A stretch of 64,000 bases of DNA, from NCBI RefSeq assembly GCF_001715975.1, contig NZ_MARB01000017.1:1-64000 (forward strand), read 5' to 3'. Positions within the stretch are counted from its first letter, which is position 1, and every line of letters starts with the position of its first letter. A program made the translations under genes and the position numbers. The notes below the pieces were generated by a model. The model made no database searches and was not told the origin of the DNA. It saw nothing but the letters and a program-made list of their open reading frames with translations. Below, piece after piece: positions 1 through 8,558 of this stretch. Source of the stretch: Candidatus Thiodiazotropha endolucinida. Its GTDB lineage: Bacteria; Pseudomonadota; Gammaproteobacteria; Chromatiales; Chromatiaceae.

Positions 1-560
1 CGCCCATGCCGCCCATGCCGGACATACCGCCCATGCCGCCCATGCCGCTCATGCCGCCCATACCGCTGGACACCCAAACCCACTGGCCACCCATGCCGGA
101 CATGCCGCCCATACCGGACATACCACCCATACCGGACATACCACCCATACCGGACATACCGCCCATACCGGACATACCGCCCATGCCGGACATACCGCCC
201 ATGCCGGACATACCGCTCATGCCGCCCATGCCGGACATACCGCTCATGCCGCCCATGCCGGACATACCGCTCATGCCGCCCATGCCGCTCATACCACTAG
301 CTGGATAGAAGAAGATCTGTCCTTGCGGGGTGATCTTGAAATAGCCGGACATACCGCTCATGCCGCCCATACCGGACATTCCACTCATGCCACCCATGCC
401 GGACATTCCGCCCATACCGGACATTCCACCCATGCCGGACATACCGCTCATGCCGCCCATGCCGGACATTCCACCCATGCCGGACATACCGCTCATGCCA
501 CCCATACCGGACATGCCGCCCATGCCGGACATGCCGTCCATGCCTGACATGCCATACATG
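1..560. repeat. Tandem 9-bp-based repeat array encoding GMG/GMS units
   Basis: Degenerate direct repeats built from a 9-nt unit (minus-strand sense GGCATGTCC or GGCATGGGC, with GGT/GGC and TCC/AGC wobble), assembled into 18- and 27-nt higher-order units. Wobble changes are mostly synonymous, so the protein repeat is selected rather than only the DNA repeat. The array is interrupted at about 62-88 and 293-343, where the encoded protein has non-repeat inserts. Slippage and length variation between strains, or assembly collapse, are likely here. Confidence 0.9.
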
Positions 561-652
561 CCTGCGGACGCCACGGGTGCGACAGCTAGTGCAACGGCCA
601 TCCCCATAGCTTTGATCACTCCTTTCAAACTCGGCATTCGAAACTTTTTCAT
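1..652 (-). CDS. Exported Gly/Met-rich repeat protein (partial, C-terminus beyond window)
   Basis: Open from ATG at 652 to the left edge, at least 216 codons without a stop. A GAGG Shine-Dalgarno lies 9 nt upstream. The N-terminus has basic residues, a hydrophobic core and a signal-peptidase site after PVASA at about residue 30. The mature part is almost entirely GMG/GMS tripeptides. Two inserts break the repeat: YFKITPQGQIFFYPAS (plus positions 296-343) and QWVWVSS (65-85). The repeat has no Cys, and almost every third residue is Met. Low-complexity Gly-rich exported proteins include sulfur-globule envelope proteins of purple and symbiotic sulfur bacteria, and Met-rich repeats can bind Cu(I). 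Neither role is shown here. The downstream end is missing, so total length and C-terminus are unknown. Confidence 0.8.
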   Translation of the reverse strand, partial: MKKFRMPSLKGVIKAMGMAVALAVAPVASAGMYGMSGMDGMSGMGGMSGMGGMSGMSGMGGMSGMGGMSGMSGMGGMSGMGGMSGMGGMSGMSGMGGMSGMSGYFKITPQGQIFFYPASGMSGMGGMSGMSGMGGMSGMSGMGGMSGMSGMGGMSGMGGMSGMGGMSGMGGMSGMGGMSGMGGMSGMGGQWVWVSSGMGGMSGMGGMGGMSGMGGMG

Positions 653-758
653 AATTTTTTGCCTCACGTTGTAGTAAATATTTTCTCCCAACTCGGGGCC
701 GTTAATCGGTCATCCGCCTGAACCGGCAGATAATCCTGACCCCCTATTTATGCCAACA

Positions 759-1043
759 CTACTGATGCCATTGTCGAATATCGTATCTACCCTTCATGCC
801 GGGTTGATTGAAAGGCGTGTGCCAATTTCCTTGGTTGTCAAGGAAATAGAGACTTTTGGGATAGGGTTGCTGCACACCAGTCAAGGAAGATTGATACCAG
901 ACCTTGTCTCGCATCACCCATTCAATGGCAGGCGCACCAACAGGCCGTATGGAAGGCTCTACCCCAGCGATGGGATAGTCAGCCATGAGATGTGGCGACA
1001 GCAGCATCAAAGCGCCACAGCCGGCAGACAGAAACAACCTCAT
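759..1043 (-). CDS. Small exported hypothetical protein
   Basis: Encodes 94 residues with a signal peptide (about residues 1-21, hydrophobic core LSAGCGALMLLS, likely cut near LMA). An AGGAGG Shine-Dalgarno sits 8 nt before the ATG, strong support for this start. The mature part of about 70 residues is rich in Trp, Tyr and Pro and contains LYFLDNQGNWHTPF, a short beta-strand-like segment. No family is recognised. It lies upstream of and co-directional with the Gly/Met-repeat gene, with a gap of about 100 bp, so the two may be co-expressed exported proteins. Confidence 0.65.
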   Translation of the reverse strand: MRLFLSAGCGALMLLSPHLMADYPIAGVEPSIRPVGAPAIEWVMRDKVWYQSSLTGVQQPYPKSLYFLDNQGNWHTPFNQPGMKGRYDIRQWHQ

Positions 1044-1459
1044 TCCAACACCCTCCTCGATTTATCTTTTGTATCAGTACGGGTTGGCATGTCTATGTAG
1101 GCAACAGCTGTGCCATTATGCTGTATCTACCTCTTTTCCTTTGTTTTACAATGATTTTTTATCAAAAACCCAAATATGCGTGCTGATGCGGATAAAAGAT
1201 TGTCTGACGATCTGTCATGCTAAGTGCTGCTGATGCATGTCCGTAATAGAGATAAATTTGTAAGTTATTTTCAAGTACAGAATTTAAATCATATTTATCA
1301 TTCGATTAGAATGGATATTTAATTGACTACTGCAATAGTTCATAGGATTAGGCTCGACTGACATTTCGTCATACAGGGATAACTGATGCTTACATCCGTC
1401 GTATCACAGGGTGGAGGTCAATAGAGACCTCCACCCATTGATCGAACCCAAAGAGTCAA
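1044..1459. other. AT-rich intergenic region
   Basis: About 415 bp between two minus-strand genes. It should hold the promoter of the small exported gene at 759-1043. Only a hairpin near 1409-1436 stands out; I see no supported reading frame or RNA gene. Confidence 0.5.
1409..1436 (-). terminator. Strong hairpin downstream of the 1460-2236 gene
   Basis: Perfect 11-bp stem GGGTGGAGGTC / GACCTCCACCC with a 6-nt loop, 24 bp beyond the stop codon of the minus-strand gene. No T-tract follows on either strand, so it could be an imperfect terminator or an mRNA 3-prime stabilising hairpin. Confidence 0.5.
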
Positions 1460-2236
1460 CTAAAAAATACGTATGACACCACCATCCGATACACGAATCG
1501 CCAGCTGATATTTCAATCGATATGGCTCGGAAACACCGACCACACTGACCAGATAGACACGATTAATCTTACGAATCTTCCCTACCTGCAGGCCAGATTC
1601 CTTTGTTGCGTCTATCCATTGTTTTGTCAGTTCATGTACCTCCGACCACTCATCGAGAGGCAGTACACCCGGATCAAGTTGAAAATAGTCAATACGGCAT
1701 TCAGCCATTTTAGCCGTTGAATCCACTGCCATAGACTGGTTTGTGGTCGGCAACTCCACGGGATGAAATAGCAGTGCCCCGCTTTCATCCCTTTCAATAT
1801 GCCAGTATTCAAAGCCTTTTAAATTTGCCGGTAATGTCACGGAGCCACGCTCAACTGTTTGAGTTGCCGTTTGAGCAGGCGTATCGTCCGTATCGCCCTT
1901 ATCGCCCGTATCACCCGGCCGCAGAATCAACGTGCCGTCACTATCCCACTCAACCTTCCATCCGCGCTCCTGCAGCGCATTGCCAAATTGTCTGATATTC
2001 GGCAGTTCAGCTTCAGGTGACTGATTGTCAGTTGCCGGCTTTTTTACAGGTTGGCGATAGATAACACTGCCATCCGCGGAGATGTACTCTTGCCACCCTT
2101 GAAGAAGCAGAGACTCACGCAGTGATTGAGAGAGGGTAACTCCCTGTTCTGCCAAGCCTGCTGTGGGTATTGATAGTGCAAGCCACAACAGATGAACGCT
2201 GATGCAACGATATCGACTGTTTCTGTTTTTTTTCAC
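1460..2236 (-). CDS. Exported hypothetical protein with three internal repeats
   Basis: Encodes 258 residues with a signal peptide (hydrophobic core HLLWLALSIPTAGLA, cleavage near residue 29). Three copies of a motif of about 27 residues occur at 36-63, 82-107 and 132-159. Each ends with a turn and strand: ADGSVIYRQP, SDGTLILRP and ESGALLFHP, preceded by a GW or GF pair. A low-complexity Asp/Gly/Thr linker (about 107-120) separates repeats 2 and 3. The C-terminal 80 residues form a separate alpha/beta-looking region containing one Cys. I recognise no family. The repeat resembles the YFKITPQGQIFFYP insert in the Gly/Met-repeat protein on the same strand. Confidence 0.75.
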   Translation of the reverse strand: MKKNRNSRYRCISVHLLWLALSIPTAGLAEQGVTLSQSLRESLLLQGWQEYISADGSVIYRQPVKKPATDNQSPEAELPNIRQFGNALQERGWKVEWDSDGTLILRPGDTGDKGDTDDTPAQTATQTVERGSVTLPANLKGFEYWHIERDESGALLFHPVELPTTNQSMAVDSTAKMAECRIDYFQLDPGVLPLDEWSEVHELTKQWIDATKESGLQVGKIRKINRVYLVSVVGVSEPYRLKYQLAIRVSDGGVIRIF

Positions 2237-2354
2237 TTTCGGGACTCCTCCGCATTGTATAATTCACTGAATCCTGGATTAATCAGCAAAACATGCGCCA
2301 AGAGTGCACACGCGGGGCATGCATTCGTAAAAAAGGTCGATTCCTCGCCTATAA

Positions 2355-2371
2355 CCTGACAAAATGTCAGG
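2355..2371. promoter_or_regulatory. Candidate operator dyad upstream of the two-component system
   Basis: Perfect inverted repeat CCTGACA-AAA-TGTCAGG in the 200-bp gap between the divergent gene ending at 2236 and the histidine kinase starting at 2435. It does not fit the FNR, Fur or LexA consensus as I know them. It could be a site for the cognate response regulator; inference only. Confidence 0.4.
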
Positions 2372-2434
2372 AAAAATGGCTGCTTTTGGCATTAAAATCA
2401 AATCAATTGACACTGTAAATCTGAGCCGTCATAA

Positions 2435-4294
2435 GTGATGAACTGGATAGCCAACAGCCTGAATCGGAAATTCATCCTTGGCACCACTTCCGGTCTTGCC
2501 ATCAGCTCCCTGGTCTTTCTCCTACTCTACATCTCGCTCTACCAGTCTGAACTGGAGGGAGAACGCGCGCACACTGCCAGCCAGGTCAACAATTTGCTGC
2601 AGGTCTCATTGGAAAATGCCATGCTGAAGCGAGACCTGCCCGGTTTAAGCGAAATGGTAAAAAAACTGGGCAAGCAGGAGGGCATCGTATCCGTATTCAT
2701 TACCAATCCTGGCGGCGAAATCAGGTTCAGCAGTAACCTGGGCGACTTTGGCAAACAATTGGCCAATCCCTACCGTGCCACATCCCTCACAACCCAATTC
2801 CTCGAAAACGGCGATGGACAGGAAATCCTGCGCAGTATCAATCCGGTACACAACAAAGCACCCTGTAAGGAGTGTCACGGGCCTGCAGAGAAAAATCCCA
2901 TCAATGGCATCCTGTACGTGGATTACGATGCCGTGCCGATCAGAAACAGGGTTCGTGACACTACCCTGATGCTGATGGGGGCGGGCGCGCTGATCGTCAT
3001 CCTGAACCTGATTGGAGGCTGGTGGTTCATCCATGCCTACATCCTCAGACCAGTAAACCATCTAACCCATGCAAGTAAAGAGTTGACCAACGGCAATCTA
3101 GAATCCCGCGTCTCAATGCGGGGTACCGATGAACTTTCGAAGTTGGGTGACACCTTCGATCTAATGGCGGAAAGATTGCAGGAGAAACTACTTGAACTGG
3201 AAGAACAGAAAGGTTTTTTACAGGCGCTTGTGGATGCCGTTCCCGACGGTATCAGAATTATCGACGATGAGTTCAAAATCGTATTGACCAACAAAGCCTA
3301 TCGAGAACAACACACACTGCTGCAAACGACAGAAGTCGGAAACAACTGCTACACACTCACACATAATACAACCAAGCCCTGCCCACCTACTCTGATCACA
3401 TGTCCGGTTCATGAAATCCTGCAGCACCATAAGCCGATCAAAGTGTTGCATCAACACCATCGCTCCGATCAATCAACCTTTGAGGTTGAAATTTTTGCAG
3501 CACCCATGGAAGTAAAGCGAGGCAGGCGCGAAACAACCCTGATCGTCGAGTCGATCCGGGATCTTGCAAAAGAGGTTAAATATTCCCAGGAACAGAAACT
3601 CTCTGAATTAGGACGACTGGCAACCGGCGTAGCCCATGAGATCCATAACCCACTCGCATCTGTCAAGTTGGCCCTGGATGCCACGAAAAACGCGCTTATT
3701 GCCGATAATAACTATTCGAATGGCGTCATGAAACATTTCGAACTTATCGATGACGAGATCAATACCTGTATCGAGATCACCGGAAAGTTGCTCAAATTAG
3801 GCTCGCCACCCCCTGAAAGCCTTGAGTTGGTCGATGTCAATAACGCCCTGCATGAGACACTGAGTCTATTGCAATGGCAGGCTGACCAGTTGCATATCAC
3901 TGTTGAAGAGAGATATAAAACCGATCTGCTTCGTACTTTGGCATCTGAAAGTGAAATCAGAATGGTTGCGCTAAATTTGGCACAAAATGCGTTTCATGCA
4001 ATGCCTGAAGGCGGGATATTGACCGTTTCCAGTTTTTCCGACGGTAAAACGATTTTACTGCAGTTTTCCGATACCGGCGCCGGTATCCGCGCCAAAGACC
4101 TGCCTTATATATTCGATCCCTTTTTCAGTCGTCGTGCTGACGATGTTAAAGGGACCGGCCTTGGCCTATCAATCAGTCTTGCCATCATAGAAAAGTATGG
4201 TGGAACGATAAGAGTTGAGAGTGAATTTTCCGCTGGCAGTGTTTTTACTGTCGAACTGCCGGACGCCGAGCATGAACTAGAGGTAAAGACATGA
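2435..4294 (+). CDS. Membrane sensor histidine kinase with CXXCH haem motif
   Basis: Encodes 619 residues. TM1 is at about 16-35, a periplasmic sensor at 36-175, TM2 at 178-198 and HAMP at 199-252. A PAS-like region at about 260-375 has a Cys cluster (305, 316, 323). HisKA has the H-box GVAHEIHNPL with phospho-acceptor His401, and HATPase has NLAQNAFHAMPEGG, DTGAGI and GTGLGLSIS. The periplasmic sensor carries CKECH at 144-148, the covalent c-haem motif, in a context typical of Tll0287-like or NarX/DUF3365-like haem sensors, so redox, O2 or NO sensing is plausible. The start is GTG 2435 or ATG 2438. The gene overlaps the response regulator by 4 bp (ATGA), so they are co-translated. Confidence 0.92.
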   Translation: MMNWIANSLNRKFILGTTSGLAISSLVFLLLYISLYQSELEGERAHTASQVNNLLQVSLENAMLKRDLPGLSEMVKKLGKQEGIVSVFITNPGGEIRFSSNLGDFGKQLANPYRATSLTTQFLENGDGQEILRSINPVHNKAPCKECHGPAEKNPINGILYVDYDAVPIRNRVRDTTLMLMGAGALIVILNLIGGWWFIHAYILRPVNHLTHASKELTNGNLESRVSMRGTDELSKLGDTFDLMAERLQEKLLELEEQKGFLQALVDAVPDGIRIIDDEFKIVLTNKAYREQHTLLQTTEVGNNCYTLTHNTTKPCPPTLITCPVHEILQHHKPIKVLHQHHRSDQSTFEVEIFAAPMEVKRGRRETTLIVESIRDLAKEVKYSQEQKLSELGRLATGVAHEIHNPLASVKLALDATKNALIADNNYSNGVMKHFELIDDEINTCIEITGKLLKLGSPPPESLELVDVNNALHETLSLLQWQADQLHITVEERYKTDLLRTLASESEIRMVALNLAQNAFHAMPEGGILTVSSFSDGKTILLQFSDTGAGIRAKDLPYIFDPFFSRRADDVKGTGLGLSISLAIIEKYGGTIRVESEFSAGSVFTVELPDAEHELEVKT

Positions 4295-5658
4295 CATCTA
4301 GAATAGTCGTCGTAGAGGATGACGACATACTCAGAAACCTCATCATACAACACCTCATTAAATTAGGGTATGAGGCGGACGGTCTCAGTCGCTGGGACAA
4401 CGTCCTGGGTTATCTGGAAAAGTATGAGCCATCGCTAATCATCACAGATGCCCGCCTACCCGACGCCAACAGCCTTGAGTATATCGAAAATCTATCCATT
4501 AATTATCCTGTAATAATCCTTACCGCATTCGGTTCTGTTCGAGATGCCGTGGGCGCCATAAAAGCCGGAGCGATCGATTACATTCTGAAACCAGTCAGTC
4601 TCGATACACTTTCACTGACTGTTGAGAGAGCTCTCGATAATGCTGCACTGCGGAAAGATCACCTGTTTTGCAAACGACAATTAGAGCAGAGCACGCAACG
4701 CCATTCATCGCTTGTCGGAAACAGCGAGGCACTGACAAAGGTCAGGCAATTAATCGGAGCCGTCGCTCCCAATGACATCACTGTACTGATTCAAGGTGAG
4801 AGCGGCTCGGGTAAAGAATTGGTAGCGCGTGCCATTCATGCACACAGCCACCGTAAAAAGCATAATTTCGTTGCAGTAGACTGTTGTACCCTGCAAGAAA
4901 ATCTATTTGAATCAGAATTATTTGGTCATGAGAAAGGGGCATTTACCGGTGCGGACAAACAGAAAAAGGGATTGATTGAGGGAGCGGAGGGAGGAACACT
5001 GTTTTTAGATGAAATCGGCGAAATAAACAGCAGTGGGCAAGCAAAGCTTCTACGCGTTCTGGAAACCGGGCAATTCCGGAGACTGGGCAGCACAAAGGAC
5101 TTGAACGCCAACGTCAGGATAGTGGCCGCCACAAACCGCGACCTGGAAACCATGTCGTCTGAGGGAGATTTTCGCTCCGACCTCTTCTTCAGGCTCAATG
5201 CTTTCAATGTTATTGTACCGCCATTGCGCGACAGACGTGACGATATCCCGGAGCTGGCCAAGCACTTCCTGACAAATCATAATTTTTCCACCCGGGTTAA
5301 CAAAACACTTTCATCATCGGCCATTCGCTCACTCGTCTCCTACGATTGGCCCGGCAATATCAGAGAGTTAAAGAATGTAATAGAACGAGCGATTATTCTC
5401 TCGGGTGAAAGACAGGCGATCAAACCTGAACATTTTGCCTTTACCCGGGTGCTAAGCAAGGGTGAGGGAGTTGTGACACTCAATTTTGATCACGATCCCT
5501 CCTTGGAAGAACTGGAAGCTCACTACCTGTCATATCAATTAAAGAAACACTCTGGTCGCCGTGGAAAAGTTGCGGAAGTTATGGGGATCAGCGAGCGGAG
5601 CATTTATCGCATGATCAAACGCTACTCTTTGGACGACATTAAATATAAAGCAGTCTGA
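4291..5658 (+). CDS. NtrC-family sigma54-dependent response regulator
   Basis: Encodes 455 residues. The receiver domain at 1-120 has acidic pocket VVEDDD and phospho-acceptor Asp53 in ITDARLPD. The AAA+ domain at about 140-380 has Walker A GESGSGKE (169-176), the sigma54-contacting GAFTGA loop (216-221) and Walker B LFLDE. A Fis-type HTH lies at about 412-450. A clear GAGG ribosome site precedes the ATG. It is translationally coupled to the haem-type kinase and so activates sigma54 promoters in response to its signal. Targets are not identifiable from the window; the downstream thioredoxin and WED-repeat genes are candidates by proximity. Confidence 0.95.
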   Translation: MTSRIVVVEDDDILRNLIIQHLIKLGYEADGLSRWDNVLGYLEKYEPSLIITDARLPDANSLEYIENLSINYPVIILTAFGSVRDAVGAIKAGAIDYILKPVSLDTLSLTVERALDNAALRKDHLFCKRQLEQSTQRHSSLVGNSEALTKVRQLIGAVAPNDITVLIQGESGSGKELVARAIHAHSHRKKHNFVAVDCCTLQENLFESELFGHEKGAFTGADKQKKGLIEGAEGGTLFLDEIGEINSSGQAKLLRVLETGQFRRLGSTKDLNANVRIVAATNRDLETMSSEGDFRSDLFFRLNAFNVIVPPLRDRRDDIPELAKHFLTNHNFSTRVNKTLSSSAIRSLVSYDWPGNIRELKNVIERAIILSGERQAIKPEHFAFTRVLSKGEGVVTLNFDHDPSLEELEAHYLSYQLKKHSGRRGKVAEVMGISERSIYRMIKRYSLDDIKYKAV

Positions 5659-5784
5659 CTGTATCGCGCACTTCTGCATCCGAATGAAGGGGCCATGCGT
5701 TCTCCTGTGATCCCCGACTAGCCTGTCTGGACAAGCGTCAAATAAACAGAGCTGATTTGTAAGCTTGTTGCTATTATGTAGGTC

Positions 5785-6306
5785 ATGAACACAACCTGCT
5801 TACAATACCTTGCCAGTTGGCATCAGCCGCTTGCACGCGCTATCAGACCGGTTTTCTTGTCAGTCGCAGCAGTATTACTGTTGCCCCCAATCTGCAGTGC
5901 CGACGCTCCTGATGGCTACCCGTTCCAGCCATTCGATCAGGCCATGGCGCAAGCGAAAAGCGACGCCAAGCCATTATTCGTCTATTTTGGGCGCTACGGC
6001 TGCGGTTATTGCGAAAAAACCAATAAGGAAGCGTTTATCGATCCAACGGTCAAAGCGCGTTACATAGCCAACTATGCCCTTGCCTACGTGGATGCAGAAA
6101 GCGGCCGCCGACTTCGACTCCACAGCGGTGAAAGGATCACCGAGCGTGAACTGGGAACCCGTTACAATGCCCTGGTCACCCCTGTGTTCTCTTTCCTTAC
6201 TCCGGATGGAAAGCCCATCTACCGCATGATCGGTGTTCAGCGTATTGAGGACCTGATCGAGGCGGATAGAAGGATTCAAGCGGCCCTGGCGAAGGAAGCG
6301 CAGTGA
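5785..6306 (+). CDS. Periplasmic thioredoxin-fold protein (CXXC)
   Basis: Encodes 173 residues with an N-terminal signal or anchor segment (about 20-39, ending CSA) and a thioredoxin-like domain. The active site is CGYC (Cys73, Cys76) in YFGRYGCGYCEKTN, and a cis-Pro segment TPVFSFLTPDG follows. This matches the thioredoxin_7/SoxW-like group of exported thiol-disulfide proteins. It overlaps the next gene by 4 bp (GTGA), so the two products are probably made together. A role in thiol redox chemistry of exported proteins or cytochromes is inferred. Confidence 0.85.
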   Translation: MNTTCLQYLASWHQPLARAIRPVFLSVAAVLLLPPICSADAPDGYPFQPFDQAMAQAKSDAKPLFVYFGRYGCGYCEKTNKEAFIDPTVKARYIANYALAYVDAESGRRLRLHSGERITERELGTRYNALVTPVFSFLTPDGKPIYRMIGVQRIEDLIEADRRIQAALAKEAQ

Positions 6307-7535
6307 AAATTGCTGATTTCGTTGTCCTCACACTCTGTTTTATGTTACCGACGGCACTTACTGCCTCTTCCTGGAAATTCGAACGGGCAATCGACGTCTC
6401 GGGTCCCAACACCGGCTACTTCCACCATATCGATTCCTCTGGTCGACGCAATATCGCCGTCTCAGAGCAGATCATTGCTATCGCATGGGAAGATGATCGG
6501 GATGGCGTTCCACGTATCTACCTGGCATACAAAGGGGCCACCGACAACAATTTCAACCATGACATTCGACTCAGTGGAGGTGGTGAGGCATACGAACCTT
6601 CACTGGTCGCCCTCAGTGGCGGCCGCTTCGTCATCGCCTGGGAGGAGGATGGGTATATTCATGCTCGAATGGCCTCGCTCGACGGTACTCCTGTTCTAGG
6701 GCCTATCGTCAAAGTCGACAGCAATCCCTCATCGCAAGTCAATCTGACCACCCATGGTGACAGGGTCTATGCTGTTTGGTCACAGCGCCGCGGACGCTTT
6801 GGGCGGATTCATGCTACAGATTTGAGGCCGAATGAAAAAGGCGTATTGAAACTCGGTATGGCCTGTCCTGTTGATGCCATCCCTCCCACGGATGAACAAC
6901 TATACCCGGCAGCAGTCATCAGCGACGGTCGCCTGCTGGTAGCCTGGGAAGACCGTCGTCCAAAGCACACGATTATCATGGCTGCGGTTGATCATCCTGG
7001 TAACCCATGCCGATTCAGTGCCGCATATCGTATCAGTGAAAAACCTGAGATTCGCGGTCTGCCATACGGGTCGGGCCACGGGGTATCGAGAGTCGCCTTG
7101 GGGCATTACGGCCATCGTGGCGTATTCGCTGCATGGGAAGACAAGCGCGACTTTCGCGATGGCTACGATATCTGGGGGGCCCCTTTTCTATCCGCAGAAT
7201 CCCGTTTCGGCAGCAACGTAAAGCTCCAGGACGATTTTGGAGGACTGGCTAAGCAGCGTCATGCTGCACTTTCCGGACATCGGGATGGCAGCTTGGTCGC
7301 TGCTTGGGATGATGAGCGGGAAGGTAATACCGACGTGGTGTTGAGCTGGCAAGATGATGGAGTGTGGAGTGATGACTGGTTGCTGCCTGTTGCATCCGGA
7401 GAAGGCCATCAGAGTAATCCAAGTATCGTGCTGGATACCAGGGGAGACCTCCACGTCATCTGGATTGAACGACAAGATATCGGCGCGACCACTCGGCTGA
7501 AGTATGCGCGGGGCCGGCGTCATATCGATAAATAG
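6303..7535 (+). CDS. Exported beta-propeller-like protein with WED repeats
   Basis: Encodes 410 residues from a GTG start overlapping the thioredoxin stop. The signal peptide is about 1-21 (ending LTASS). At least six repeats share the core [IV]AWE[DE]xR: IAWEDDRDG, IAWEEDG, VAWEDRRPK, AAWEDKRD, AAWDDEREG and VIWIERQD, spaced about 45-70 residues apart. This is the pattern of sialidase/BNR-type beta-propellers. No catalytic set is visible. Coupling to the CXXC protein suggests that protein may act on this exported partner, but the mature region has few Cys, so the link remains uncertain. Confidence 0.75.
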   Translation: MKIADFVVLTLCFMLPTALTASSWKFERAIDVSGPNTGYFHHIDSSGRRNIAVSEQIIAIAWEDDRDGVPRIYLAYKGATDNNFNHDIRLSGGGEAYEPSLVALSGGRFVIAWEEDGYIHARMASLDGTPVLGPIVKVDSNPSSQVNLTTHGDRVYAVWSQRRGRFGRIHATDLRPNEKGVLKLGMACPVDAIPPTDEQLYPAAVISDGRLLVAWEDRRPKHTIIMAAVDHPGNPCRFSAAYRISEKPEIRGLPYGSGHGVSRVALGHYGHRGVFAAWEDKRDFRDGYDIWGAPFLSAESRFGSNVKLQDDFGGLAKQRHAALSGHRDGSLVAAWDDEREGNTDVVLSWQDDGVWSDDWLLPVASGEGHQSNPSIVLDTRGDLHVIWIERQDIGATTRLKYARGRRHIDK

Positions 7536-7628
7536 TTACCCACTTGACCATCAGGCTCAGCCATTCGATGACAGGCACGCAAGTAGCCGGGAAAATATTG
7601 ATATGCAAGCGTGTCATTCCAGTAACTG

Positions 7629-8417
7629 TTGGACTACACCTTGATTGAACTGGTACCGCTATCCTGGGATCTCATTTGGCTAGCCGCACCCGTTATCTTC
7701 CTGGCCGGGCTGGTTCATGGCACTTTCGGTATCGGTTTCCCAATGGTCGCAACGCCATTGATAGCCCTGTTCACCGACGTGTTTACCGCCGTGCTGATTT
7801 GTGTGGTCCCCACCATGTCGGTCAACCTTACGACCATATGGCATGGCGGCAGAGCGCAATTGAGGAATGTCCGTCCTTACCTGCTGATTATACCTTTTGC
7901 GCTACTGGGTACGGTGACCGGCACTTTTTTATTACTTTGGCTTGATCCTCGTCCCTTTCTGCTGCTGCTAGCCGTGGCCGTATTGCTCTATCTGAATCAG
8001 GATCGTCTGCAAAGCATCGAATTTTCCTGGGTAAGAAATCACACCCTGCCCGCCTATATCCTGTTTGGCACAACAGCTGGACTGATGGCCGGCATGGTGA
8101 ATGTGATGCTGCCGGTATTGATCATCCTCTTCATGGAATTGCGTATTGCCACAGCGACCATGGTGGTTCTATTCAACCTGAACTTTTTCACCGGCAAATT
8201 GACCCAGAGTCTGATCTTTATGCAGCAGGACATCCCCGGTATCGGCTTATTTCTGTTGCGCACATTGTTGCTCGCACCTTTTGCATTGACCTCGCTATTT
8301 ATCGGCATGCAGCTGCGTAAACGCTTCACAGCAGAACGCTACGTGACCCTGTTAAGGGGGTTGCTCTGGGTAATCGCAGGGATATTGATCGTACGTTTTA
8401 TTGTTGCCTATACCTGA
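7629..8417 (+). CDS. TSUP family (TauE/SafE) membrane exporter
   Basis: Encodes 262 residues, nearly all transmembrane (about eight helices). It has the N-terminal family motif GLVHGTFGIGFPMVATPLIAL and an inverted second half with AGMVNVMLPVLIILFMELR. TSUP proteins export sulfite, sulfoacetate or related organosulfur anions; the substrate here is unknown, though sulfite fits a sulfur oxidiser. The annotated TTG start has no clear Shine-Dalgarno, so the true start could be a few codons downstream. Confidence 0.85.
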   Translation: MDYTLIELVPLSWDLIWLAAPVIFLAGLVHGTFGIGFPMVATPLIALFTDVFTAVLICVVPTMSVNLTTIWHGGRAQLRNVRPYLLIIPFALLGTVTGTFLLLWLDPRPFLLLLAVAVLLYLNQDRLQSIEFSWVRNHTLPAYILFGTTAGLMAGMVNVMLPVLIILFMELRIATATMVVLFNLNFFTGKLTQSLIFMQQDIPGIGLFLLRTLLLAPFALTSLFIGMQLRKRFTAERYVTLLRGLLWVIAGILIVRFIVAYT

Positions 8418-8558
8418 TGAATCAAACCTGAGTAGTAGATTACCCATTTAATATGCCTACAGAATCACAGGTTAGTTGCCTGGCATCATCAGAGACTCGT
8501 TACCTCCCAATGAACCGATTCTGCTTAATCGACCGACAGATCCATCAGTATCTTTGAT

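Noticed and set aside
1-560. Possible CRISPR array
   Set aside because: Repeats are 9-27 bp, contiguous and coding, with no unique spacers.
6-674. Plus-strand frames encoding Pro/Met and His-rich repeats
   Set aside because: They are antisense or shifted readings of the same tandem repeat. The minus strand has the ribosome site, signal peptide and synonymous wobble pattern.
2376-2395. Possible sigma54 promoter before the histidine kinase (GG...GC elements)
   Set aside because: The GG and GC elements are 9 rather than 10 bases apart and the -24 block is poor.
2407-2435. TTGACA with a hexamer 17 bp downstream
   Set aside because: The -10 candidate overlaps the start codon, leaving no leader for the kinase gene.
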